The position numbers were made by a program, and so were the translations under genes. This document shows, in pieces, positions 49,411-60,490 of a stretch of DNA of 64,000 nt (positions are counted from its first letter, which is position 1; each line of letters starts with the position of its first letter). Origin of the DNA: Piscicola geometra (taxonomy: Eukaryota; Annelida; Clitellata; Hirudinida; Piscicolidae); assembly GCA_943735955.1 (NCBI GenBank), contig OX030959.1:2207272-2271271 (forward strand), in the 5' to 3' direction. The notes under the pieces are model-generated. The model saw nothing but the letters and a program-made list of their open reading frames with translations, was not told where the DNA came from and did no database searches.

Positions 49411-52400
49411 ATGGATGACCGAATAAGAAGTCTTGAAGAAGGCAATGACAACGTCGTTGGTGAGTTTCTTGTGCTGCTTCACGTAGCGATCGTAAGTTGT
49501 ATGCCACTTCAAGGGCCTAATTCTCATTTACTGCGGTCGCTATCGCTCATCTAAGCAACTATATTTAGATTTAGAATGGCCGTAAAGTTATTGCGAGCAC
49601 AGATTAGCCTTTCATATTGAATTATTTATTTTAAGGATGAATTAAAATTTTCCAAAAACTTACTTAAAAACGAATGTGGAGAGATTGATACTTGTATGAT
49701 TGTTATGCGTCTTTAAATCTCTTTCAGCCACAACAACCACCACCAACCACCATCAACCCCCATCAACCCCGATTGACCACCACCAACCCCCATTGACCAC
49801 CATCAACCACCACCAACCACCATCAACCACCACCAACCACCATCAACCCCCATTGACCAACACCAACCCCCATTGACCAACACCAACCCCCATTGACCAA
49901 CACCAACCCCCATTGACCAACACCAACCACCATCAACCCCCATTGACCAACACCAACCACCATCAACCAACACCAACCACCATCAACCACCACCAACCAC
50001 CATCAACCATCACCAACCACCATCAACCACCACCAACCACCATCAACCCCCATTGACCACCACCACACAGTGCCAAGCCACTGCCACACCGGATGGAAGA
50101 AGGAAGAACGTTTCGTGGCCAGAACTGCTTTCAAGAAACTTGTCATCGCCTCAGTCTTGTGTCTCGTCTTCATGCTGATTGAGATCGTGGGTTAGTGCAG
50201 TTGGAAGACACTTTTTGCTTTTTGTGGGAGAAGGTGAAATAATTTGATGCACGCGAGGATTGACGTTTGGAATATAGCTGTGTGGGTGGATGCAATCAAA
50301 GATTGTGTCATGCTCTCTAAAAATCAAGTCGTGTTTTTTCTTGGGTTTCAAAGAGAACATTTTACGTAACACGCTATCTTATAATAGCATTAAGTGCATA
50401 GGTCAGTCTTCGTTAACCACCTGACATTTTCAGATCTAAAAAATAGTCAAAGAATTTTAAAAATATCAAATTGCTTAGTTGAAAACAGTATAAAAACAGT
50501 GTTTAATATTAATGTTTAGTCTTCGTCTTCAAAGGGGACTCAGCAAAAGCACCAGTTGACTAATTGACTCTTAATGCCTCGAATTTATCTAGCTAACTAC
50601 GTCATCTGTCTTGAAATATCTTTTATTAGATGCCAGAATATTCGGATTTTTAAAATAATTTAACATAGCAAAATCTTAAAAAACTGTTTTGACACTAATT
50701 CATTTTTTTTTTTAATTTTAAAGTACTCTAATTGACATCTTTTCCTTATTTTAATAAGCCTTTTTTAAATAAAAAAAAGTATTTCGTTTCGGTCTTGAAT
50801 ATTTACAATTGTTCAAATTTCTCTACATCATGTTGAATCGATTTTCAATAGCTTTTTATACAAAAGTATTTTAAATTCCACAATTCATTTCTCTGCAGTA
50901 ACTCAGTGCTGTTAGCGTGTTGACACATGCTCTTTATTAAGCAGACATTTGTCTTGTGCTTCTTTTTTAAATGCATTCACTAAAAACACTTTAAAATATT
51001 TCCTTGCCAGGAGGTGTCTTGGCGAACAGTCTAGCGATCGCGACCGATGCGGCCCACCTCTTCACCGACCTGGCAAGCTTCGGCATAGGTCTCTTGTCCA
51101 TCTACGTCGCTTCACGACCCCCTTCGAAACACCTCAGTTTTGGCTGGTACCGAGCTGGTGAGAAGATGTTTGATGTGGTGATAGTAAAATTGCAATTTCA
51201 AGATTGCAAAATTGAAAAACCTTGTTTGAGGTTTTTACAATTTTGTTCTTTTATCAAATAAATGAATGAAACAACCACCAACGCAGAGGTATTGGGGGCG
51301 ATGCTGTCAGTGCTGACGATCTGGCTGGTGACGGTGGTACTGGTCTACTTGGCGGTGATGAGGGTGGTCAATGGCAATTATGAAATCAACGCCGTCGTCA
51401 TGATGATCACCGCTGGTTTGGGAATCTTGTTCAACGTGTGGTTAGTTCTTGGGATGCTTTGGATGCTTTGTATTTTATGTGGTAAATGTCCCTAGGAGAG
51501 CTGTTGAAATGAGTGCATAATTTTGTGTGGGTTTAGTTTGCTTAGCGGGGTTGAATATTGAGAGTGGTTGTTATTACATAAGGTGTCTGTTTTATATCAG
51601 CTCTAATTACGAATAATACTGCTCATTTAGAACTAGAACAAAGTACGAGAACTATTAACTATTTTCATAACTTAAAAAAACACTCAAAATACTATTTAAA
51701 AATAGTTTTAATTAAAAACTGAATTAATGTGTAATTTTATTTTGTCTGTCTTATAAATTTTGTGCTTAAAAATAGTGCTGTACCAGCATCAAAGTTTGGG
51801 TGAGGTTATAAAAACAGGTATGAAGCGGTGAATGCAGAAAAAGTGCAATTCTAATTTAAAGCTTTATTCAACTATCGATCTTTCGTTCCACCAGCATGAT
51901 GGCCACCCTGGGTCACTCCCACTCCCACGCTTCTCCCTCTGGCCACCAAGCCCTTCACACAACGACCCCTCCCTCCACTGACCCTCCTTCTCCAACCACT
52001 TCTATTCCGCTCCCCGCCGTGCCTAATACAAATGCAAACGAAAAAACCAAACTAGTGCGAAAAAGTGTCAGCAAAGTCGACGACGTGCCCAGTAACAGCA
52101 GCATCGACGGCCACAGCCACAACAACAGAAAAAAGACAGAGGATATCAACATCAGAGCAGCCTTCATCCACGTGATAGGAGACTTGGTACAGAGCTTGGG
52201 AGTTTTCGTTGCTTCCATTCTCATTTACTTCAAGGTTGATTCTTCATTAACCACCTTGGGCAACTAATGCCTCTTTGACTCTTCATCTCATAAATTGTTT
52301 TTTTAATGCCAATTATTTTTAGAGTTGTATACATTTGAAAAACACTTTTTTCCTACCTATTCAATTCTAACTTTCAACATTTTAAGAAGAGATTATCTTA

Positions 52401-54245
52401 ATTTTATGTCTGTATTTTGGAAATAACATCAGAAATGCTTTTAAAATATTTATCAATGTATATATTATTGAGTATCCGGTAAACAGATACCCAAATCTCA
52501 TGTATCTTCACAGCCTTTCCTTCAAACACAATTATCTTTTAGAACTTCTTTAGTTGCTAACATGATCTTTACGAGAAATATCAAAAAACACTCTAAATAC
52601 ATGCTATCTCATGTTACCTCATTTTTCTCACTTCTCTGCTCACCTCCTCCATCACAGCCTTCCTGGAAGATAGCCGATCCCATCTGCACCTTCATCTTCT
52701 CCTTCCTCGTCCTCCTCACCACACTCAAAATCCTCAAAGACATCATCAGGGTTCTCATGGAAGGTCACGCTAAATTTCCATGCTCCTATTTTATAATTTT
52801 TTAAACATTATTTTATATTTTAATGATTTATTTGTTTTAAATGATTGTCAAATAACTCATTCTCTTGAGACACGTTCAGAAGTTTTAATGATGTCTTTAT
52901 CTTGTCAGAAATGACATTTTATGACAAATAACCCTCATAAAAAATATCCCTTCTACGTCCTGTGATAAAACTTCATACATTTTCTATTTTAATCGAATAT
53001 ATTCAGTTTGAAACTTTTTCTTCAATTTAAAAGCACGTCAAATTATTGTTTGAAAGAGTTTTACAATTAAAAATTATGAAATATAAGTTAAAATAAATAA
53101 ATTTAGAAATTATTTAAAATAAAATCATTCAAACATTTATTTAAAATTTAAAAAGTTATTTAAAATAAAATCATTCAAACATTTATTTAAAATTTAAAAA
53201 GTTATTTAAAATAAAATGATTTAAACATTAATTTAACATTATTTTTTAAAAAGAGTTATCAATGCTTTTCACAGGAACGCCGACAAACATCTCCTTTAAT
53301 GAGGTCAGGGACTCTCTGAACCAGCTGCAAGGAGTTGGTATTCTTGGTCTCTTTTCCCTCTTTGTCGTTTTTGAATTTTTAGTGACAGTAAATCATGCAG
53401 AATTTTGAATATTAGCCAAAAATGAAAGACTCTTTTTTATTTTAATAAAGGCAATATAGTTTGTTTTATAACTTTAAACCTGAATCCACAATAGACAGAC
53501 ACCGCCGTCTTTTTGGTACTTATATACACACACCACCCAACTATCTCTTCTCCATTCTTGCCAGGTCAGAGAAGTTCACAACCTCCGAATCTGGTCTCTC
53601 ACCACTTCTCGCATCGCACTTTCCGCCCACTTGGTGGTCCAGGACTCGGCTATGTCTCCAAATGTGTGTTTTAAAAATATATCGTTCATAATTTGTATGT
53701 GAAAATGTTAACAAATGAACTTATAAATTACGGTAAAACACCTTGTGTAAATCACACGTTGTATTTTAACGCAAAAAATAGGATAAATATGAATAAAAAA
53801 CTAGAGAATTTTTATAGAAATTAAAACTAGTTTATTCTTTCTTCATGAATTTGCATCATTGTAGAGCGTTCTATTTTATTCAACTAATGAGGTCAAATAA
53901 CGAAAGACTTTTTGGATTAAAAACAAACAGGAAATCGCATAAAAGTTTTATAATATAACTTTTGTGGAAGTCTCAAGCTTGCTTTAACGAAAAAATATGG
54001 CGGACAAACTTAAATGTAAAGTTAAGAATAAAAAAAGAGTACGTTTTATAAATAGTGTTTAAAAAAGGTTCTATGAATAAATTCATGAACAGAATCTCTG
54101 AAACAAATCTCTCCCCCACCTCTTACAGGTGGTGGCAGATGCATACATGATGTTGCAGCGAGACTTTGGCATCGAGGAGGCGACAGTGCAAGTGGAAGAC
54201 TACGTGCTGCAGATGGACGACTGCGAGCGCTGCAAGGGACCTTGA
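49411..54245 (+). CDS. Zinc transporter of the ZnT2/3/4/8 (SLC30A) cation diffusion facilitator family
   Basis: Cation diffusion facilitators export zinc from cytosol into vesicles or out of the cell in exchange for protons. Nine exons: 49411-49459, 50071-50190, 51011-51157, 51287-51440, 51895-52234, 52658-52763, 53275-53333, 53565-53663, 54129-54245. The phases are exact and give 396 aa. TM2 carries [10 protein letters not shown] and TM5 carries HVIGD, the paired HxxxD zinc site. The TM4-TM5 loop is His-rich (LGHSHSH, DGHSHNN), longer and more Ser/Pro-rich than in vertebrates. TM6 is followed by [11 protein letters not shown], as in ZnT2/8. The cytosolic C-terminal domain has [10 protein letters not shown] and [14 protein letters not shown]. 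The exon 7 end needs GTTGGT as donor, because the next GT would break the frame. AATAAA lies at 54489. Which of ZnT2, 3, 4 or 8 it matches cannot be decided here. A partial exon copy lies upstream at 46770. Confidence 0.97.
49735..50066. repeat. C/A-rich minisatellite (ACCACCATCAACC type) in ZnT intron 1
   Basis: Units of 11-22 bp built from CACCAACCACCATCAACC and CCCATTGACCA run to within four bases of the CACAG acceptor of exon 2 (50071). Confidence 0.92.
53110..53245. repeat. 46-bp tandem repeat, three copies, in ZnT intron 6
   Basis: Two identical copies begin at 53110 and 53156, and a diverged third begins at 53202. All start TTATTTAAAATAAAATCATT or a near variant. The array ends about 30 bp before the acceptor of exon 7. 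Confidence 0.93.
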
Positions 54246-54488
54246 GTTTTCAAACCGTTTTTAAACTTGTTTCAGATTTTTAAAAAATTGGGAAGCTTTT
54301 TGCTGGATTTGAGTTTTGATGCAGATCAATTGCGTGTTTGTGGGCTATTTTCTCATTATTACAAACATCGTGTTTGAATATCAAATGTCAACCTTCTTAT
54401 TTTCTTTTTCTGGTGTTGCTGTCTGATAGATTGATTATCTGCTTAATGCATAAACATTCAATACAATGGTCATATATACGTCCATGCA

Positions 54489-54494
54489 AATAAA
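54489..54494 (+). terminator. Probable poly(A) signal of the ZnT gene
   Basis: AATAAA lies 244 bp after the ZnT stop, in GCAAATAAAAATG context. It is the first canonical hexamer downstream. Confidence 0.55.
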
Positions 54495-54826
54495 AATGAT
54501 TTAGAAACCATATTTGCATATCTAGGATAATTGAATTTGTACTCGTTATTTCATAAATCATTAACTATTTATTGTACCTGATTAAATTATTTGGTTCCAT
54601 TTTTTAATACTAAACACTATATCTTTACATAAATATATCAAATTATTTTTTCGTGACAAGACATTAATAAATTGAGAACTTTCAAGAAAATTAATCTTAA
54701 ATTGACGCATTGATAATTATCGATTGATAAAAGTCTAAATCTAATTTCATCGACATTTTGTGTGCATCACTTCAATGTGAGGATGGTGAGAAAAGGGATT
54801 TAAAGAAAGAAAACTATTGAAAGATG

Positions 54827-54832
54827 TTTATT
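54827..54832 (-). terminator. Poly(A) signal almost abutting the ankyrin-gene stop
   Basis: On the - strand the sequence after the stop TGA reads CCAATAAACATC, placing AATAAA two bases after the stop codon. The 3' UTR would be only about 20-30 nt if this hexamer is used. Confidence 0.5.
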
Positions 54833-54834
54833 GG

Positions 54835-57432
54835 TCAACAGTGGTTAACGCAGTTTTGAACTTCTTCTGTAACAGTTTCTACATCGAGCTTTGCTAGAAT
54901 GGCTTTTATATCGCTGGCTACTTTCCTAACTGTATGGAGATGATTTTAAGGGTTTACTTTGGAAATCGTACTCATAATTTATGCAAATGAGATTAACGAT
55001 TGACATAGACAAATTTCCTATGTTTAAATCGCTGTATGGTTATAAAACGGTATTGCTAACACGCAAAATAAAATACTTTAAATTAATAAGATTTTTTTCT
55101 CCTATTAGTTTAGTTTAGAAAGTTAAAAACCACGCAGATCTTTTGACTTATTTTTATGTGAATAATTTTAATTTCAATGTAAACAGATTTGACATTACTG
55201 AGTAAAATTATTATTAATTACTCAAAAAATTATTCGTAAAAGAAGTAAAGAAGCCTCATTTATTGTTCATTTTACGATATATCTCGCCTCAGATAGTTTG
55301 CCGAAATATATATCGTGAACTATCATATAACTTTTTAAAAAATATGTAAAAAAAGAAGTAAAAGAAGTCTCAGTTATTGTTCATTTTACGATATATCTCG
55401 CCTCGGATAGTTTGCCGAAATCTAAAATAACATGGCCGCTTCTTGTTATTGTTAAAAACCAACAATCAGCTGATTCAAGAAATAAATAAACATTGCCATC
55501 AGCTGTTTTTATATTGCTATGTCTATGCTTCCGAGTACGATTTCCAAAGTATCCCGATTTTAAGTACAATCAAGCTATGTTAAAACATTAAAAGAAAAAA
55601 TAAATTCTATCAAAACTAATAGCATTGTGAAGTTCTCACGTTTGTTAACAAGATAGAGCCTCAAGTCGTTCTCGTCCCACTCTTGCTCCAACACGTCTGC
55701 TGAAAAGTACCTGATTGCCTTGTCCGTCAGCATTCGATTCACCTCCTTCAGAAAATATGAGCAAGTTTTGCAAATGTTTTTCTTTTAAGCATTCAGTTAC
55801 AGTTCATAAAACTCTCAATTCAAATTATAGACTATAAATTATTCAAAACCCATGAATGCGCTTTTTCCCACCCCCTCCAACCTTATTAATCTGCACGTAT
55901 CTGGCCGCAGCGATGAACTTGGCGATGTATAGATGCCCGTTGTCTTTGGCTGCCTGCAGAGGACTCTTGGCGAATCCGTCCAAGAGAGCGGGATCAGCGT
56001 CTGCATCAAGCAGCAGGTCGCACACCTCTCGATGGCCCTTCACAGCAGCGTGGTGGAGAGGCGTCATGCCGAAGCAGTCACGGCAGTCCACCATCACTTT
56101 GTAACTGAGTAGCAGCCGCACTACTTCGAATGCACCGTTAAAGGCGGCTATGTGCAGTGGAGTCTGGTCTTTCTTGAAGCCCGACAGAACAGCCTTTCTA
56201 TGGTCGTAGATTTCACTCACTTTGTCCTTGTCTTCCTGCGAGGGTCCCTCTCCCACTCCACTCATCACAACCTCTCCGTATTTGCTGACGTCAAAGACGC
56301 CTCCTTGCTTCGACTTAAGGAGGAACATGTGGGACAGGCCTCGGAGCACTTCGACGAAGAACCACGCCTGCTGCTCGCCCTCCCTGCCCTTCAACAACAT
56401 GCACAACTCTGAACCCACGTACTTGTCCTTCTGGTTCAGCAGAGTGAGTGTTTCCACCAAACCTGCCTTTTTCAGGATTTTATCGTAGAGTAGCGAAAGC
56501 AAGCTGGCATTACAGTTCTGGGCGGCAATATGGAAGACATTCCGGTGTCTGTAGTCTTTTTCGTTCCATGGCAGGTCCATCGAAAGCAGGTACTCCACGA
56601 TGTCAATCCTATTGTTGTCGACCGCCTTCAGCAGGGTGGTTTTGCCTGAAGAGTCTCTCACCGAGGTGTCAATTCGTCCCGAAGAGAAGAGATCTTTCAG
56701 CTGCTGCAGTGAAGCGTGTTTGAGGTGTGGAGAAGACCTCACTATGTCGTGTGAGTTTTGGTAGCCGTCTCCCTGGTCTTGTGATGACCCGTTGTGAGGG
56801 GAAGGATCGTGGCTTTGGCTGCAGTTTTTGGCGGAAAGTTGTCTCAGCTTTGAAAGCAGATGGTCGTGCTTGAGTCTGCGAACCACCATGAAGATTGACT
56901 CTAGGTTCGTGGTGGGCTCTTGAGTGTCCAGGAGAATCACAAAGTCCACCATTGTCGAGTTTCCACTCACGAAAGCCCAGTACGCCAAACCGTAGCCATA
57001 CATGTCTCTCTTCTTGAGAACACCGGAGTTCAAACTTGCAATGCTCTCCACATCTTTCACTTTTCCAACCCTCGCCAGTTTCAGTACGTCACTCATTGAA
57101 TTTTCCCACGCATCAAACTCCTTCACGTCCTTCAGCATGTCGTCATTCTTCTTGGTTTCCTTCTTCACGAACGTCATGTTCACCACCTCACTCCACACTC
57201 CCGCGAAGAAGGGAGACGCCAGCAAGTCATTTCGTTTGTTCACGATGATCGCTTCAAAGAGAGTAAGTCCGTTTTTTCTTTTCAGAGAACTCATGTAGTC
57301 CCCTTGCAGGTAGGCTTTGAGGCGTTGGTGAAAGTCGAGAAATCTTGATTGTCGATCTTCGACCAGCTCAAACAACTCTTCGGTCAGACTGCTCTTGCTG
57401 ATCGGGTCCGTCATCGGCACGGAAGAATTCAT
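54835..57432 (-). CDS. Ankyrin-repeat protein, three exons
   Basis: Exons 57432-55882, 55745-55640 and 54929-54835 join in phase (1551+106+95 bp) to give 583 aa. The first 250 residues have no recognisable domain, apart from a soluble, Lys/Glu-rich helical look and a Ser/Gln-rich spacer (about 205-235). Ankyrin-type repeats occur at about 265-350 (KTTLLKAVDNNRIDIVEYLL, NVFHIAAQNCNASLLSLL) and about 430-515 (QTPLHIAAFNGAFEVVRLLL, MTPLHHAAVKGHREVCDLLL, KSPLQAAKDNGHLYIAKFI). The C-terminal 67 residues from exons 2 and 3 (EVNRMLTDKAIRYFSADVLE...) are helical and unrecognised. Its function is protein-protein interaction by inference only, and I could not assign an orthologue. Intron 2 contains a TIR element. 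The poly(A) signal is three bases past the stop. Confidence 0.87.
54955..55551. mobile_element. MITE-like TIR element, short copy (597 bp), in ankyrin-gene intron 2
   Basis: The left end TACTTTGGAAATCGTACTC (54955-54973) is exactly complementary to 55533-55551, giving 19-bp terminal inverted repeats with TA at each edge. The internal sequence is about 95% identical, in reverse orientation, to two parts of the longer element at 61253-62919. It contains a direct internal duplication of about 60 bp (55265-55315 and 55378-55425, both with CGATATATCTCGCCTC). A 62-codon open frame on - (55569-55381) is shared with the other copy. It has no transposase, so it is non-autonomous. Confidence 0.85.
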
Positions 57433-58424
57433 CGTTAAGATTCTAGAGACTGAAAATATGTTGACTTGTGGTCTTTATAGTGCAATTCACATGCATTAAA
57501 CCTAAATGATTAAATGGAATGAAACATTCGTTGAATCAAGACGTTTCAGCAACCTTAACTGACCAATTCGGTTTCAATCACTTTTTAAACGAACCTAGCG
57601 TTTTTTGTTTGTGGATGTGTTTGGAATTGTTGTTTTCGTTACTATAGAATCAAAATTGTGGTCTATTTGTGTTATTTTTAAAAGTTTTAGCTGTCGTTGT
57701 TTTTATTACGTATAAAGACTAAAAGCGCTGTTCAATTAAAACATAAATGTATTAAAAGAACATCATACAAGTCATAATGCTTCATCAAACTGTTTTAAAG
57801 ATTTTCCTCTCAATTTTGCATATATACTTTTAAAAAATTAAATATGGGCAGAAGGCAGTAAAGGTTTAACATCAGAGCTTAAATTCTTCCAGATGAACTG
57901 CGGTATCTACCCATGCAATCTAACGTCATTTGATATAACCGAATAATTGGATATTTAGAAAACTTTAAACAGATTTTTAGGTTCATAAAGCGGAATAAAA
58001 ATATACTTTTGAAGAAAAAAAGTATAAAAAACCACCTTAAAAAGCAGATAAAAAAATGAATTAAAATTTCTGCTTTTATTTCAAAAGGCAGATGATAAAT
58101 GAGATTTTTATGTAAAATGTAGTGCGATCAAGGAATGGAAGATCTCTGCGTCATTATCATTGTTTCCTCGCTACAAAACCTTGGTACTAATGGCTCTACG
58201 GATTTTATTAGACAGCACTTAAAAAATATTGACAATATTTTTTCAACTTTTTTGTTTGTTAAATAAGATCGAGCAAGTGCTTTCGTGTGCTTTGTTGTTG
58301 AGAGAAATACACTCAAACATATAAAAAATTCAGAACTATTTTCGAAGTTTTAGATTTTGAACAATTATATTTGTAAAAAACCTATTTAAGGGATGTGACA
58401 TAGCCTAAGCAATACCAGGAAACG
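57433..58424. other. Divergent gap between the ankyrin and lectin genes
   Basis: About 990 bp of AT-rich sequence between two divergently oriented start codons. It probably contains both promoters. The short ORF at 58128-58316 (-) is unsupported. Confidence 0.65.
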
Positions 58425-59820
58425 ATGAGTTTTTACAGAAATGGAAGTTTCCTTGGGGCTCTGTTCCTTCTTGCGTCTGCAGCACACTTCTCCAGTCCCA
58501 AGTTCTTGTTTGAAAAGTTTCAGAGAGTGGAATACACAGAAGTGATGGAGCCGAACTACATTCTGGAAGGCTTGGGAAACGTCTTCCGCTGCATCATCGC
58601 CTGCAACGTGAAGGAAGTCTTGCCAGACTGCGTGAGAGTCAACTTCAGGGACAATGTCTGCTTCCTCTACAACAAACGCAACTACAACTTCACCACCTTT
58701 TCGGACACAGAGATCTCTTACCAGACCACGAGAAGTAAGCTAATAAATTAAATAAATCAATACATCAACTTATAAGCTTAGAGACTACTTGTGAAACTTT
58801 GTTCTTGCATCACCCTCATTAGCGCAAAAGTGTCCTCCGAGCTTCGATTACAGCTTCATCTCCAACAAATGCTACTTCATGCCTTTTGGAGCATTTTTGT
58901 GGGTCGATGCCAAAGCCAAATGCAACTCCCTGCTGACCAACTCGCACTCTGTCATCGTCAGTGACTTCCTTGACGTGATGGCCGTCGCCTTCTACGTCGA
59001 CTTGATGAACGGTTTGACTTCCAAATACTGACAATTTCACCTTGCATCACATGGGTTTTTATTATGAAATAAATTTGTACAAAAATATTTATGCTAAAAT
59101 GTTAATTAATTCCAATCATGGTTCGCTTTGATGTATTGTTTTTGAGGCTTGCGGCATTTACACTGTGTACTGAGCACACTCTTAATATATCATTCATATT
59201 TGAAATTTTTTTACAGCTTCATATTAACTAAAACATATTAAGAGTTTTTAATGAATGGTTTAAATTTTTCATTTACATAAATAATATTAATTTAATGAAA
59301 AATAAGATTTAAAGAAACATTTTTCAAAACTTTAGTGTCCTTGAGGGATCACTAAAAATGGCTCGTGAAGCCAGAGATTTTACTGAGTTATTTACAACAC
59401 TAAATGGCACAAAATCAGACCTCATGCAAAATTATCAGATTTAAAAAATTTAATTTTTATTTTGAACATTCTATGATTTCTGCGTAACTAAAAAAGTCCC
59501 TTTTCACTAAAATTTTCAAACTAAAAAAACATAACCCTTCAGCCACTCACCGACAACCTTGCTTTGAGAATTTGATGTGGACAGCGGGCAAGAGGCGGTC
59601 TCTGAATCTCGATTCTCCCTTCGAATGGTCACCGTATGCGGACCAGCAAAAGAACGTCTTGTTCACTGGCAAAGAAGTCTGGATCAGGGGCCAGCCAGAT
59701 TTCTACGGTGGCTACGAAGGCTGGATCAATCTCTTACACAAAAAAGGATTGAACGACGACATTGGTTGGAGATCTTTTTGCGTGGTCTGTGAAAGTGCGT
59801 TCATTCGTGATCTTGAGTGA
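58425..59820 (+). CDS. Secreted PAN-like plus C-type lectin domain protein
   Basis: Three exons (58425-58734, 58823-59011, 59543-59820; 310+189+278 bp) give 258 aa. Residues 1-20 or so are a signal peptide (GSFLGALFLLASAAHF). Residues about 45-95 hold four Cys in a PAN/apple-like spacing (FRCIIACNVKEVLPDC, FRDNVCFLYNKRNYN). From about 107 a C-type lectin domain begins with QKCPPSFDYSFISNKCYFM and WVDAKAKCNSL, and ends with RGQPDFYGGYEG, LNDDIGWRSFCVVCE. The QPD triplet at the first calcium/sugar motif is the form associated with galactose-type binding. The usual WND is replaced by LNDD, so sugar binding is uncertain. The exon 2 acceptor is CATTAG at 58822, chosen because it keeps the phase. 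A likely role is extracellular recognition or immunity, by family inference. AATAAA is at 59963. Confidence 0.86.
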
Positions 59821-59962
59821 CGTTCCGTAGTGTGGGATGAAGTGTGTTTTCGGTATACAACAGAATTTTCGGAAACTATTGTGAATATGGCGATTAAAAT
59901 CTGTTTTTCGATGTGGTATTTGGTAGAAGTTAAAAGTTCATTATATTTATGTTTCATAAGTG

Positions 59963-59968
59963 AATAAA
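59963..59968 (+). terminator. Probable poly(A) signal of the lectin gene
   Basis: AATAAA lies 143 bp after the stop at 59820, in GTGAATAAAAAAC context. Confidence 0.5.
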
Positions 59969-60382
59969 AAACAAGGTTTTTTGCGCTTACAGACCTTAAG
60001 CGGACAAAATAATTATGTTTAAAAAAACTAAGAATACTAGTCGAATAAAAAACAGAAGGTAACGGCGTTGTAAATGGATGCGTTGAATAAATGTATAAAC
60101 TACATAAAGATAATCATATGTTTTGTAACTTTCCGTTTCAAAAAGCACTTACATGCACATTACCTAAAAGTGGTTAATTAATGACATAACACAGACTAAG
60201 CTAGATTAGGCAACGAGGATGCTGACATTTTTATATCTCGATCAAGTATATGAGGCATGAATTTAATAACAGCTTAAGAAATGCATGGACATTGCATCAT
60301 GACACAGAAAGTCGTTTGTGTGTGTTTTGTAGTGATGACACGCTGTACAACGCCTAATTTGTTAAATCGCAGCAGCCGTTTG

Positions 60383-60388
60383 TTTATT
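60383..60388 (-). terminator. Probable poly(A) signal of the ENPP gene
   Basis: TTTATT on + (AATAAA on -) lies 103 bp past the ENPP stop. Confidence 0.5.
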
Positions 60389-60490
60389 TTATAAACTTTT
60401 ATAATTTCCGAATTTTATCGCATATTTTAAAATAGTCATTACTACGCTATAAATAAAACTTTTCCTACAAGCAGTAAAACTCCTTCACTA

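Larger units (their letters stand above)
54246..54834. other. Convergent gap between ZnT and the ankyrin gene
   Basis: About 590 bp of AT-rich sequence containing the ZnT 3' flank. No other feature seen. Confidence 0.7.
59821..60490. other. Convergent gap between the lectin and ENPP genes
   Basis: 670 bp with the two poly(A) hexamers noted. No other feature seen. Confidence 0.7.
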
